Shown: in pieces, positions 47,799-60,299 of the stretch | Layout: the number at the start of each line of letters is the position of its first letter | How positions within the stretch are numbered: position 1 is the stretch's first letter | Source: Camellia lanceoleosa | Taxonomy: Eukaryota; Streptophyta; Magnoliopsida; Ericales; Theaceae | Reading direction: 5' to 3' | NCBI GenBank assembly: GCA_025200525.1 | Contig: CM045761.1 | Span: forward strand, 137,518,223 to 137,582,222 | Length of the DNA: 64,000 nt | Notes under the pieces: generated by a model | Databases searched by the model: none | Told to the model about the DNA's origin: nothing | What the model saw: only the letters and a program-made list of their open reading frames with translations | Position numbers and translations under genes: made by a program

Positions 47799-48326
47799 AT
47801 GGCCTCATCTCGTCCCCTCACTCTCTTTCCGGACCTCAATTATCCAAGCTCTCCGGGACCGAGTGCCCCTGCTCCTACTCTTCTTAAACTTCCTGGACAG
47901 AGTGCCCCTGCTCTTACTCTTCTTAAACTTCCTGGATAGAGTGCCCCTGTTCTTACTTTTCTTAACTTTCCCATGATGTTAGTTGAGCAAATCATGGACG
48001 CTCAATCTGACATTGAAGTTAACCACTTCACACTAAGATCCCGCATGGAGACAGTGACTGCAGTTACCAAATTGTCTAACCGGCTGCAGAATAGGACCAG
48101 TGAGGTATATTAGTTAAATGCCTAACTTTCTCTGCTCCAGCGCATGTATAAAGATGCGCGAGTAGATATTTGCGCACTGAAGGCGAAGAATAAAGAGCTG
48201 AAATGGAAGACCACCGTCATGGCCCGATTCGGAGCACCTTCGTACTTCGCCTTTGACAGCCAGCAGGGAGTCAACTCTCTTGGTGGTCCTGTACGCACTG
48301 AGGCAGGGCCTTCAAGGGTCACCTAA
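47799..48326 (+). pseudogene. Unrecognised small gene captured in element B, antisense to it
   Basis: ATG at 47799 opens a 102-codon exon (to 48104), then a GT...AG gap of 36 nt (48105-48140) and a 62-codon exon ending TAA at 48324-48326. Residues 18-60 hold three imperfect repeats of about 15 residues ('SAPALTLLKLPGQ' type). The third is entered through a TAG where the other repeats have CAG. The C-terminal half ('[18 protein letters not shown]', then 'DICALKAKNKELKWK') looks helical, perhaps a short coiled coil. A CT-rich leader (47390-47690) precedes it and AATAAA lies at 48459. I recognise no family. A 36-nt intron is shorter than usual in plants, so a deletion inside the intron is possible. 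Confidence 0.4.
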
Positions 48327-48489
48327 GACGACAAAAAAAGGAAGAGCCCGGCGGGAGAGTCGAGTAAATGAAGTCGACGTGTGGTCGTTACCAAAAACAA
48401 GATCCCTTTTTTTTTTTTTTAATGACACTGCAATCAGGGATGTCATCTTCTGACTTCAATAAAATCAGTTTCTTTTGTTTTTCTTTTTT

Positions 48490-50700
48490 TTTTTTTCATA
48501 ATCTAGTGCAATAATTTACTTAATACCCATCCAAAGTGATTATCTCAAGACTCTTAACCAATGAGAACACCCTCCCTTTAAAGACACAATTTAATGATAT
48601 ATTTTGTAATTGCAACAGTCACACAACAACTCATCTCAATATTAAAATAATTCATATTCAGTTACCCAATTGAATAAAACTAACACAAACAATGAATCCA
48701 AATATTTCATCTCATGAGAACCTCCATTCGTCCCCTAGTACAATCATATTTTTCCATGAATTATTCCAAAAACAAAATTCACAGATCACCTTAGCCTCAA
48801 CTACTTCACTTGAACAAGAAGAAACACCAACCCTTATGAAACATAATGCAATCATGCCAAACACACTACTCAAAAATTCTCAGTCACAACTTTAGTTGCC
48901 CAACCAAACAATTTCTGTATTATTTTTACCTATCCACTCTATTTCTTTCACTCAATGAACTGACTAACAGTTTATGCAAACTTGTCTACATCCACCCACA
49001 TAATCTCACTCCAACATAGGATTTACCCAAATGCTCACACAATGTACTTCGAGTCCACATAGAATTCATCAAGACTAGATACACATTCTAACAATACTAA
49101 GGTACTCCCAACAAATACTCATAGTTGTAGTGACTTTGAAATCTCCTTTGAAGTCTCTGGTCAGCTCGCTTCTACCCAAATTCTAAAAGATATAACCACA
49201 AGCTGTGACGCCACTCATTCACCCTAAAAAAAAAATTTCTATGTCAATAATAGTCATTCCATAATAATTTCCAAGACTAACAAAACAACGAAAGTATTTC
49301 ATACCAATTTATTTCTCGATGAGGGGTCTGCCAAATAACTTCTTCTAAGGTAATATCACCACAAAACACGATGAAACAAAATTAAAATAATGAATCATCA
49401 TCTATTAAGCAAAACTAAATAAATTTTCATTAAGAAAACACTTACCACTTAAGGTCAAATACACTCATCAAATTGAACTCAATGGTAATATTAGACCAAC
49501 ATACCAACAACACGAATTCTTACTACACTTATAGCAAAATAAAGGATCAATATAAGGGATTCACAACTCTTACTCCAAGGATAAAAAACAATCTTGTAGC
49601 TAAAGGACAAAGGATACAAAATAATCTCCATTTCCATTACATAAACCACACCATTACGACACACACCAAATTTAACTCAAAACACTCTCATATACCTTCC
49701 ATCTTCACAATTTCTAACTCATACACAAAAGTAACTGTAAAAGTTAACATCAATCACTCTCAATGGGTCAAGCATAAATTCCCACGAAAATACTCAAATT
49801 ACCACCGTACTAATTATCCTAAAGCACCTAATTTAGAATTATAATATCCTCACAAAGTAATCTTAAAAATTTCCTCTAAAAACATTGGTTGCTAACACAA
49901 CTCCATAACATCCATCACATCATGTCCCTCAACACTCATTTATTGCACTCAAGAAATCAACAACTAACTCTAAGACAATAGACTCCACCAATCTCGAAGG
50001 CACTCGGAACTTACCTACATGTTCTAAAATATCGACTCACGAGTCAATGTTGTTACTACTAATAATCCCATCAAATGGCATAACCCAAATCAAATTTAAT
50101 CTCATTCCAATCTATCTCAAATTATCTATCTCGTTTGCCATCTTAGGATTTGTAGCAAAATTATGAATAAAACAAACTCTCTAAGAAACACATCTCTTAC
50201 TACACGATATAATTTCTATCATGTTAAGACTACATTTATTCCCAAACACATACAAAATAATTGGCTTAGGGCCCATCACTAACCTCGCAAGTAGTCCATC
50301 AAGCAAGTGAAACAATCCAACTATAACTAACTTCGTCTATCCCAAGAAAATTTAGAACGAGTTTTACGTGTTCTAATGTCAACAATCCAAAGCATATTAT
50401 CTTAGATTACTTTAATCATTATTAAAGTCACAACCAAACTAAACTATTAGAATAAGGTTAATCTCTAACTCACTTTACTTCTAAGATTTTTTTCATCTAG
50501 TCCACTTCTACAAACTTGATATAAAATTGAAAAATACTTAACTCCTCATAACAACAAACCAGTCGCTAAACAACACAAACTCTACTATTTTAAGGTCACA
50601 TTTACACCCACAATTATACAAATCGGTTAATCTACACTTCAATACTAATCCCACAACATCTTGACCAATCATCCCGGCCATATTACTCTAGCTTACACCT
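48490..50700. other. Noncoding interior of element B
   Basis: Over 2 kb with strong strand bias (A and C rich, G poor on plus). ORFs such as 49473-49844 are explained by that bias. No pol or gag domain was found. Probably the filler of a LARD-type element. Confidence 0.5.
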
Positions 50701-50790
50701 TCTTCCAGGGGAAAAGGTATCCTCCTACATGAGAACATCCCGGGCACCCCAAGTGCCTCTATTACGGCCTCTCCCGCTTTATGACATCTT
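50701..50790 (-). pseudogene. gag: Element B gag start remnant
   Basis: An ATG near 50788 on the minus strand leads, after one TAA in codon 3, to 'SGRGRNRGTWGARDV'. It has the Arg/Gly-rich style of chromovirus gag N-termini and stands at the position where Gypsy 1 gag begins. Nothing of the capsid domain follows. Confidence 0.35.
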
Positions 50791-51211
50791 ATATAAGAGA
50801 TAGAATTTAGCTTAGAAGTAAGTACTCCACACTAGTTCTAACACGCTGCATACAGATTAAACATAAACCTATACATGTATCTACATCACATAAGGCAAAC
50901 CATATAAGCACACAGTCACATAAAACACATACGAGTTACCCCTCCAAGATATTGACTCGTTCCACAAACATTAAAAGACTTCCAAATAGAAATAGCATTG
51001 ATCAGGTGCTTTTCTAAAAGGACCTCAAAGAATTTCATGGATGCAAATCACATCTTAGAAGTTTAATCCTATACTCACATAGTCACATAAACATGTTATC
51101 ATATAGTACATAAGATATGCAACATTTCTCACTAGCGAAATGAACCCACTATGGTAAAAACCACTTCCCACGAGCCCCAAGTATTCAAACCCAGTAGCTC
51201 TTACACCAAGT
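50791..51211 (-). other. Element B leader and primer binding site
   Basis: The leader resembles that of Gypsy 1 (for example 'tagtcacataaacatgttat' at 51078 and 35453). The primer site at 51195-51211 is a mutated tRNA-Met type. Confidence 0.7.
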
Positions 51212-53307
51212 TGTAACGCCTCGAAAAATTGGGCAGGATATATCTATTTATACAATAAACCCACCTGATAAACAAACACATATATATAGCTAACCATTCC
51301 ATACATCCATTTCCATTTAATCCCAAATACCAAATACATGATGTTCATATCTGAATGCCCCAGTTCCAATCCCAAGCATGCATTTTACAACAAGTATTAA
51401 ATGGAAGCCAAACACATAATAAGTGCCCTACAGGCTTACAAATTTATCCAAAAACATTCTTTGGTTACACAAAATGGAGTTTCAACTCAACGCAAATACA
51501 GCCCTAGGCTTATATTCAATAAATAACAATAAAACAAAAATGAAGCCTCAGCTCCGAGTCCTCCCAAGTCAGTGCCTTGGCAAAGGCATAGCACCTGTAC
51601 CTGAAATGGTTTCCCTTATATGGTGAGCCACAGCCTAGTAGAGATATACTATACAACATATATACCATGACAAGACTAAGGAGGAGTATGCTCATGCCAT
51701 GCTCATGATAAAACAGTTTATCTCTCTTTTTATAAAGCATGCAATGCTGAGATGCAACAACAGATATAAACCATTTCCATTTTAAACCATATCTGTTACA
51801 TGAATACAGGCTCTGTGAATCTCTAGGTCAGTGTCTACAAGTAGGCCCTAATGCACTATCACTGTCATTTTTACTAGCAAACTGGAAGGCTTGACATCTA
51901 ACCACGCGGTTCCACACCTCCTATCCAAATTCACCAAGTATTCATCTTTTCGCAAATAGATACATTTCCAAATATTTCTCAAAAAACAGATACATTTCCA
52001 ATGAAATGAATGTAATGCAATGTCCAATGCAACAAATGAGGAATGTGGTTCAATTTACCTAAGTCTCATGCATTTCTACAATAATCATGGTTATCTTCCA
52101 TCGATAGCCTAAAACAGATATTCTAAATAGATATTTAAACAATTAAATTTCAAAAATTTCGACAAATACAATCTATTCAACATCTCATCAAATATGAACA
52201 ACTACACTAGTTTTTATATCACAATCACGTCCGGTAACCTCTCAAGGTCCATTTCGAGCCGTGTCGGTTTTATTCCAATAGATACATTAAGCAAAATAAT
52301 ACCGTTAATGCCCAAGAAAACATCATTTTCTTCTCAAACTCATTCTCCAAGCATTATTCAACTATGACATCCTATTTTGATGAAAAGCCCCAAAAGTTAA
52401 ACACAATTCCTTTGTTTTCTTTAAAAATACTTTTTGGTCGCAAACCGATAAAAATTTCAAAACCGATCATATCGAAGTCTGTTTTTGTTCAAATTTAAAA
52501 TATAGCTCTTTCATAACCTTACAAACATATTCCAAGTTTACACTTTCGCAATTTGGGCATCAACTCTTTATTTTTTTCAAAATTTTTTTTTTAAGCAAAT
52601 AAATCACAAATTTTTCAAAAATTCTAATTAAATTATATATAACTCTAAACTCCATATAATCAAGAAAAAGTGCATAAAGAAGTGTAAGAAAAACCCCTAC
52701 ATCAAGCCAAGAAACTTTCAAATTTTTTTGCAACAGAAATTAAATCTGTTCAAAGCCAAATGACGCCTTTTCCGTCCTCTACGTTTTGATCCAAAGCACT
52801 AGGGGTCAAAAATGACTTATACTAGATCAAACCCAAGAAAAACCAACATTGGAACCTTTTTTTTTTCTTTTCTTCCTCACGGCAATCTCCAAGAACTCCC
52901 AAAAGATGAAAAGAAAGTCCTTTTGGTTACTATTTATAGTTAGGTTACTATTCATAGATATATATATATATATATATATTTTGGTTAACTAAACAAATAT
53001 CTAACCATATATATATATACACACCTATATATATATCAATTACAAATATATTTCAACATCTTTAATGACAAAAGTAAATATAATATTTTCTCACCATAAA
53101 ATATATTTCGTTTAATGGTATACACCATAAATATTCACAACTCTTTTATGGTAATCAAATAATAATAATAAAGCCACCACAATATTACATAGTTACTAAC
53201 GGATCACGATTCAATCAATTGGGTCCAAAATGAATGGAGTTTAATAATTTAAAATAAATCCCCAATTGAGATTAAAGTATAAATTCAATTTGATTTAACT
53301 CGTTACA
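51212..53307 (-). repeat. 5' LTR of element B
   Basis: Collinear with 44584-46689 over its whole length, with the same TG/CA ends and motifs. Differences are mostly transitions and small indels, including in (AT)n near 52959. Confidence 0.85.
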
Positions 53308-53312
53308 TATGG

Positions 53313-53648
53313 TACCACAAATTTAGGTGCCAACTTTCCCTTCTTTTTGAATCGCATGATACCCTTCATCAGCGAGACCTTCAAAAACACAAAATCTCCA
53401 ACGTTCTATCAGCGTAACTCTTCTGACGACTTTGTGTAGTCTTAATACGTTCCCAAATAGTGTTCACATTCTCCATGGTCTCTCTCACCAACTCTGGCCC
53501 TAACAATGGCGTATTTTCTACCTCCATCCAACAAGCAGGTGATCGACATGGCCTCCCATACAAAGCCTCAAAAAGTTTCATCCCGATACTAGAGTGATAG
53601 CTATTATTATAAGCAAACTCCACCAATGGCAACTGTTCTTCCCAACTA
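53313..53648 (-). pseudogene. pol: Gypsy element A integrase, middle part
   Basis: The frame reads '[20 protein letters not shown]', '[13 protein letters not shown]' and '[15 protein letters not shown]', which is integrase core to C-terminal linker. A short frame break near 53385 precedes 'KLAPKFVVPY' at the element B junction. At 53648 coding sequence ends abruptly and LTR sequence begins, so the rest of pol and gag of element A is deleted. Confidence 0.8.
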
Positions 53649-54279
53649 CCACCAAGATATATATAAAAACCCTAAACTTGACATACACAATTAATCAAAA
53701 TAATTAAAATCAATCTATCATCTTCATGTAAATACAAAATCAAACCAACATCAAATAAATATAAATAAATAAAAACAACAAATTAATCATAAATCAAGGA
53801 AAGTGGGTTTTGTACTCACAATATTTTTTTGAAGATCAAAGAATCACTTGGAGAATTAATAAAGCCACCAAAATAAAACCCTAATTTTTTTCTCATTTCT
53901 TCTTCTCTCTCTTGATTTCAATCAATCACTCTCCCTCTCTCTTTCAATCAGCCACCACAATATTTCAAGCTCGCTCGAGCCAAAAACAAACCAGCTCGCT
54001 CGAGCGAAGGGAAGCTCGCTCGAGCCAACAACCACTGCGATCAGGTCTAGCATCGACGCAACCTCGCCGAAGAAGAAAGGCTCGCCGAGACCAAGCCAAA
54101 AATCGAACATCAAGAGTTGGTTTCTAAACCCAACCAACTCGCAATCAACTCCGCCCAAAACATCCTATAACCAAAGAACAAGGAATCAAAGGACAACAAC
54201 GACAACAAAATGGCAACAAAATCCACGGAACATAAGTCCGGATACACCAATCAAATGGAAAAAGACCGGGGTCGCTACA
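53649..54279 (-). repeat. LTR remnant of element A or a close relative
   Basis: 53656-53900 is nearly identical to 43500-43740. The unit ends '...ggggtcgctaca' at 54279, a typical LTR start in minus orientation. The outer part differs from the 44206 LTR and carries three 'gctcgctcgagc' palindromes (53969, 53994, 54014; the last two 20 bp apart). It may therefore come from a sister family joined by deletion. Confidence 0.55.
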
Positions 54280-57012
54280 TGAAAAATGATTGGGATATTT
54301 AATAAAGGAGCTCTAATAAGCTCTAATGGGAGTGGACCCTACTATGATGTGATGTTTTGGCCTTGATTTTATTTTTATAAAATTTTTTTTATTCCCTATC
54401 ACATCATTAGAGCTCAATTAGAGTTCTAAAATTAGAGGAATGTATCATTGCTCTTTAAACATGGACCTAGGTCTAATCCAACTGGGAGAAGTTGTTATGT
54501 GTTGGAATGGCACGATCACATGGTCCTTAATAGTTGTGATTGGAGGTAGAACTCCTGATTTGGTTGGGTGATAGAGAGAGGAACAGTCGAGAGCATGGGG
54601 ATTTATGATTAGTTTTTAGTATGTAATGCTTGGGTACCGAATAATTTTCCTTGGATCTATAAGATGATATTTGTAAATATTATGATATGACGTGGGATAT
54701 AACATATATGTTTATGTTCATTGCATGTATGCACAGCTCGATGGACAAATTTTATAATCCGTTTCTGCTTCTGGCTCCGTTATTAATTACGTATATGTAT
54801 TATAAATTTTGTCTTTAAGGTCGAGTAATCTAGGATTACTGGCCGATTACATCCTAAACCTATGGGGGCGGGTTTGGATTATGACAAAACTGGACGAACC
54901 ACGAACTGAGAGGCCTGCAAAATGAGAGAATCGTGAGAGCTACCCAGCCAGGGTTGGCTAGAAACCCCTCTAGCATAAAAGTTAGGAGTCGGAGAAGAAG
55001 AGGAAGCCTCTCTAAGTGTAGAGAGGGAAAGGGAGAGTGTATGTATGTGTGATAGTCGGGAATCACTTTGCAATGAGATGGGTGTGTTCTTTATATAGAT
55101 TACTTGACTTGCTTTTCAAGGTGAAAGTGAGGGAGCTTTGGTATCTCTTGGTGCTCTCTATCATATCTTAGGTGGGGGATCACTGAGCTGGTCATCAATG
55201 CTTGCACATGCTCACTTGAACTGTATATACATCATTGCACATTCCTTTTCTTAATAGTTTCCTCAATTCTTAGAAGGACCAGCTGAGGTGGCACTTGATG
55301 CATGCTAACAGCTTAGACGCCTTACACTGGAGGCCTCTACCTGGTCTGTTCGGTTCCTCAGCCCAACCTTGTTTGGCTTTCTATGAAGTTGTTGTAGAGA
55401 TGGACTGGGCTTATATGGATGACTTTGTGTGAGCTCGGCCCACGTTGGTTCTACTAATGGGCTCGGCCCATGTAGTTCTGCTTATGGATTTGACTTATAT
55501 ATTTCAGTGTATGGGTTCAGCCCATTTTAGGCCTTTGTCTGGGTTGGCCTTGTTATGACAGGTTTGGTCCAAGTGCTCGAGGACTTGGAGGATGATCCAT
55601 GAGGATATGGACTCAATGTGGCTAGCCCATGTTAGTGTTTGGCCAATTAGATTTGAGCTTGATGAGTTAGACTGGCCCAATAACTTAACCCGCTCCATTT
55701 ATATTTAGCCCCTTCATCAAGCACAAAATATTTTGTTCACACACTATCGATTGCGTAAACAAACATTTTTCTTGTTCAAGATATGAAATTCCATTTGAAA
55801 ATAATTTTTTTAGTTAGATTTCAAGTTCCTCCAACTGGACCTTTCATCTTTAAATAACCAATTGGAAATAATTTATTTGATAAGAATTATAGCACATCCG
55901 TGAAAAATAAAAAAACTGAATCTCATCACAATTAAGATTTCCGTTTCCAAAATATGAGGGAGAACTACGTGAAGGTGGGAGGAAGGGGAAAAAAATTACC
56001 AATACATACGGAATACAAGTGTATTTGTGGTGGAGTATAAATAAAAGGCTGTGGGGATGCAAGTGTTACTTGTACCCCATAAATTGATTTTTTTTTTTTT
56101 TTTTTTTTTCCTTTTCTTCCACCTGTATGCAGTTCTTCCAAAAACACAACATATGAAATCATAAGAATACACATTCATTATACTATGCTAGTAAAATAAG
56201 GGATAACGACAACATGACATTAGGACTAGTAGTCAACTTTTCAATTTTTATTTTTTATTTTTATTAAAAAAATAGGCCATATCTACAAATTTCATAAATT
56301 TATATTAAATTCAAGGATGAATATAGGGAAGGGCGGATGGGGGTGACCAAACCCCAAAAATTGGAAAATATTATATATTATATTAGACAATTTTAAATAA
56401 TTTAAAATTATAAGAGTTTGTATTTCCAAATATATTTTCGTACTCTCATAATAATAATTCTAGATCTGTTCCTGATTAAATTGTATTGCATTCAATTACA
56501 ATACATTATAACAAGCTTAGGCAAAACTCAACAATCTTATAAAACAAGATCACAAATAAATAGAAAGAAAAAGAAAGAAAGAAAGAAAGAAGACATACAT
56601 CAATTTCTAGAATAGATTTAGGATGAATTTGGAACAAAAATTTGAGAAAAAATTGTGGAGGCAAAGAAAAAATAAAAGACAAAATGAATCAAATATACAA
56701 GCTAAATTTTGTTCCCTTTTGTGATCACTTTCCTTTTCTTTTCACAAATTTTTAATCCAAACACAATATTAATCAAACTTTTGATCACAAATTGTCTACA
56801 TGGACTCTTCATAATCATATTAGTTAGAAGCTACCAAGTATTGCACATTCTAATAAAACTGTTAATGCATACCTTGTAGGCTTTGAGGCTCAACAAGGGT
56901 ATGGATGGCAGGAAATTAAAATTAGTCGTACGGTAAAAAAATAATTATATTATAGATAAAATCTTTTTTGGTACAATTATGATATAGAGGAAAGATTTGC
57001 ATCAAACTTGCA
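54280..57012. other. Intergenic region, no gene recognised
   Basis: 54303-54465 has imperfect inverted halves around 'gagctctaat' and may be a degraded MITE. 54840-55200 has LTR-like character (a TATA-like 'ctttatatagatt' at 55091) but no partner. 55430-55690 contains many GGCCCA/TGGGCC words. T-run at 56090-56110; (AAAG)n near 56563-56592. All ORFs here are short and featureless. Confidence 0.4.
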
Positions 57013-57017
57013 CTATA

Positions 57018-57597
57018 TGTGTGAGTGATTTTCTGATCACACTGCCCGCTTAGTAATCAACTGGAGAGCACCGGCAGAATAGATGGCTTTTAGCTAACCT
57101 GCAACAGAAAGAGAAGTTTCCGATGGTGGTTCGTCCACCTGGGGGCAGTCCAACAATCAAGTCAGTTATCTCTCAAAGATAATCAATAGCTAAACTCATA
57201 AGCTTGAGCATAAAAAGCATACCTTAGACCCATGGGGGTGCCTCTCTTTTATAGCCAACATAAACCTAGTCCCAATAGAAGCCTAACTTCTATGGACTCA
57301 GGATTACTGCTAATCTTGGACTCCCAGTAAGATTAGGATGAACTCTCTAAGAGTCTTATCTTAATACAAACTGAAGTCTTCTCTCATTCTAGGACTCTTG
57401 TCCCTCATCCAGGTTGAGTTCCCTTTTCATTCTAGGACTCTTGTCCCTTATCCACTTATCTCGGATTCCGATATCTTCGGAGATAACCTCGGCCTTGCCG
57501 AGATCACCTCGGCATCACGACTAGGACACGTGGCACCTTGGCTGACACGTCGACGTCACCTTGCCACGTGTTGGTACTCAGAAAATATATCTCCACA
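57018..57597 (-). repeat. 3' LTR of the 2.36-kb element
   Basis: TGTGTGAG...CCACA. Contains 'tcctctttta tagcc' at 57243 and 'cctcggc' words near the end. Differs from its partner at roughly 15-20 positions by eye. Confidence 0.85.
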
Positions 57598-57770
57598 ACT
57601 GCCCCCTAAGTTCTATTACCTCGGCATTCTGAGGTGATGGAACCTATATCGGTACTTTCCAGTATGTCGGCTTAAAGTATCGCAGCCGAGATCATCGTTA
57701 AGGCCAACATGTCTCTTTAAAGAACAAGAATTCCAAGAACCCGTTCACCCGTATGAGCTGTCATACATAA

Positions 57771-58175
57771 TCTCGGTTTAACTTTAACTTGTAAACTTTT
57801 CTCAAGTTTTAACAAGTGTTAAACAATGATCTCGGTTTAACTTCAACTTGTAATTTGTCCACAAATTTCAACAAGTGTTAAACATCATCTCGGTTTAACT
57901 TCAACTTGTAAATTGCTACAAATTTCAACAAGTGTTAAACATAACATCAGTTTAACTTCAACTTGTAAATTGCTACAAATTTCAACAAGTGTTAAACATC
58001 ATCTCGGTTTAACTTTAACTTGTAAATTGCTACAAATTTCAACAAGTGTTAAACATCATCTCGGTTTAACTTTAACTTGTAAATTGCTACAAATTTCAAT
58101 AAGTGTTAAACATAACATCGGTTTAACTTCAACTTATAAATTGCTACAAATTTCAACAAGTGTTAAACATCATTT
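57771..58175. repeat. Seven tandem 56-59-bp units inside the element
   Basis: Units start 'tcggtttaactt(c/t)aacttg' at about 57773, 57832, 57890, 57947, 58003, 58061 and 58118, and end 'caacaagtgttaaacat'. An open frame runs through them on plus, but it is only the repeat translated. Confidence 0.85.
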
Positions 58176-58797
58176 ATAACTCTCTGCCCCCTAATGTGGA
58201 CTTATGCTCGCATTAAGCTTGTGCATGTGATCTTGTTCGCCGAAGTTGGTTTTAAGCCGAGGTTGTTAGCCTTGATTTCTCTGTTGATTTTACTTGGTTT
58301 CAACCTGAGTTTGATTCTGCCGACATGGCAAGCCTATGTTACTCCAACTTAGTTCAACTCCATTATATGTAAGATTCGACTCTGCCATATAATGAGTCTA
58401 AGTTATTCATTATTACCTCGGCCTCACATCGGCGAGCCGTTTTTTTTCTCGGACTTAAGTGCTGATATCTTGTCTTCTAGAATCTTGGATCTACTCACTC
58501 AGGTTGAGCTCTTCTCTTCTCGGACCTGCTTATTTAGGCCGAGATCTTGTCTTTCGGGATCTAGGGTCTGGGGCTTGAAATCCAGGATCTGCTCACTTAG
58601 GCTGAGCTCTTCTATACTTGAATGTCATCTCCTTGGGAGCGCTCATGCCCCTTGTCTTCGCGTCCCTTCTGGAAGGGTCTTTATTCCGTTTATGTCGACA
58701 GACTCTCCATCTTCGCTAAACTCATCGTTTTCAACACGTTGATCTTGTACGGTGATGGCCATCTATTCTCCTTTCTTTCCCACAGACGGTGTCAAAT

Positions 58798-59377
58798 TGT
58801 GTGAGTGATTTTCTGACCACACTGCCAACTCAGTATTCAGCTGGAGAGCACCAGCAGAATAGATGGCTTTTAGCTAACCTGCAACAGAAAGAGAAGTTTC
58901 CGATGGTGGTTCGTCCACCTGGGGGCAGTCCAACAATCAAGTCAGTTATCTCTCAAAGATAATCAATAGCTAAACTCATAAGCTTGAGCATAAAAAGCAT
59001 ACCTTAGACCCATGGGGGTGCCTCTCTTTTATAGCCAACATAAACCTAGTCCCAATAGAAGCCTAACTTCTATGGACTCAGGATTACTGCTAATCTTGGA
59101 CTCCCAGTAAGATTAGGATAAACTCTCTAAGAGTCTTATCTTAATACAAACTGAAATCTTCTCTCATTCTAGGACTCTTGTCCCTCATCCAGGTTGAGTT
59201 CCCTTTTCATTCTCAGACTCTTGTCCCTTATCCACTTATCTCGGATTCCGATATCTTCGGAGATAACCTCGGCCTTACCGAGATCACCTCGGCGTCACGA
59301 CCAGGACATGTGGCACCTCGGCTGACACGTCGGCGTCACCTTGCCACGTGTTGGTACTCAGAAAATATATCCCCACA
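58798..59377 (-). repeat. 5' LTR of the 2.36-kb element
   Basis: Partner of 57018-57597; followed by the CTATA duplication. Confidence 0.85.
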
Positions 59378-59382
59378 CTATA

Positions 59383-59831
59383 TATACTAAATATTTTCAC
59401 AATTATAAAAATACAAATATTATTTTACTATCCTACTAATTTGCAATATTTGATATTATTACATTACGGATTAAAGTTAGATCCAAAGAAAGTATCTACA
59501 TATGAAATTATAATTTGATTAAGATAAATTAGAGCCACAGAAAAGATCTGTTCATTATACGTGTTGGTCATTTAGCGCTTTTCCCCATCTTTTTGGTCAT
59601 TTAAAAACAAGGGAAAATTAACCTAGGGATAATTTTAAAAAATCATTATATATGTATCAAAAAAAATTTATAATTATAATTATTAATATTAATGTTGATA
59701 AAATTTATCACTAATTTGTAATTATTTTTGAAGTTTTATCCTAATTTGAAATTTTTCCCAAAAACAATTACAATTTTATGATTAAAAATTTAGTATAACA
59801 ATGATATAGTAGATTTAGCATCACTAACATA
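59383..59831. other. AT-rich spacer
   Basis: No feature recognised; AT-rich DNA up to the CACTA terminus. Confidence 0.5.
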
Positions 59832-60130
59832 CACTACAAGAAAAGTGTGTTTAAAAGACGGAACTTTTTGCCACAGCAAATTTGCCGTTGCAAAAACTGT
59901 GACTTTTTGAGACGGCACAATTTGCCGTCGCAAAAAAATGTGACTTTTTGCGATGGCACAACTTGCCGTCGCAAAAAATAGAGTATTTGCGACGGCAGAA
60001 ATTGCTGTCACAAAAAAAATAGAGTATTTTTGCGATGGCACCAGCTGCAGTCGCAAAAAAAAAAAAAAACAAAAAGAGTTTTTTGCGACTATAATAGGTA
60101 CTGTTGCAAAAAAAAAAAAAAAAAAAAAAG
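59832..60130 (+). mobile_element. CACTA-type terminus with palindromic subterminal repeats
   Basis: CACTACAAGAAAA at 59832 is the canonical plant CACTA (En/Spm) end. It is followed by five to six units of about 40 bp in which 'gacggca' and 'tgccgtc' form small hairpins separated by AAAAA runs (59870-60075). Such arrays bind TNPA-like proteins. More 'gacggca'/'gtcgcaaaa' words occur at 61204-61235 and 61343, so a non-autonomous element may reach there, but the opposite CACTA end was not found. Confidence 0.7.
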
Positions 60131-60299
60131 TAAAAAATATATATATATATATATATATATATTGTGGCTTTGAGGCGGCTTCATATATATATAGTCACAA
60201 AATGGTTTAAATAAATGCAATGGTATTTTTTTGTCACAAAAAAATAAAATAAAAAAAACGTCACCGTCTTACTCTTTTGATATAACATTTCTCTTTTCA

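Larger units (their letters stand above)
44584..53307 (-). mobile_element. Gypsy-derived non-autonomous element B nested in element A
   Basis: Two LTRs of 2.1 kb (44584-46689 and 51212-53307) share over 90 per cent identity by eye. They are flanked by TACGG and TATGG (44579-44583 and 53308-53312), a 5-bp target duplication differing by one transition. The interior is 4.5 kb: a pol C-terminal scrap, a foreign insert (46990-48480), 2.7 kb of noncoding DNA and a gag start. The primer site at 51195-51211 ('acttggtgtaagagcta') and the purine tract at 46690-46706 fix the minus orientation. It resembles a large retrotransposon derivative (LARD). Confidence 0.8.
57018..59377 (-). mobile_element. Non-autonomous LTR element (TRIM/LARD-like), 2.36 kb
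   Basis: Two 580-bp LTRs (57018-57597 and 58798-59377) surround 1.2 kb without coding capacity. The flanks are a perfect 5-bp duplication CTATA (57013-57017 and 59378-59382). On the minus strand 'cttagggggcagt' precedes the LTR at 57597. Next to the other LTR lies 'tttgacaccgtctgtggga' (58779-58797), a degraded form of the GGCGCCGTCTGTGGG primer region known from Tat/Ogre-type Gypsy elements. LTR similarity is high, so the insertion is one of the youngest here. Confidence 0.85.

Noticed and set aside
49473..49844. 123-codon ORF as a real gene
   Set aside because: Composition (Asn, Thr, His, Lys) follows the A/C bias of the surrounding noncoding region.
57913..58179. 88-codon ORF with repeats
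   Set aside because: It only reflects the tandem units of the LTR element interior; unit length is not a stable multiple of three.
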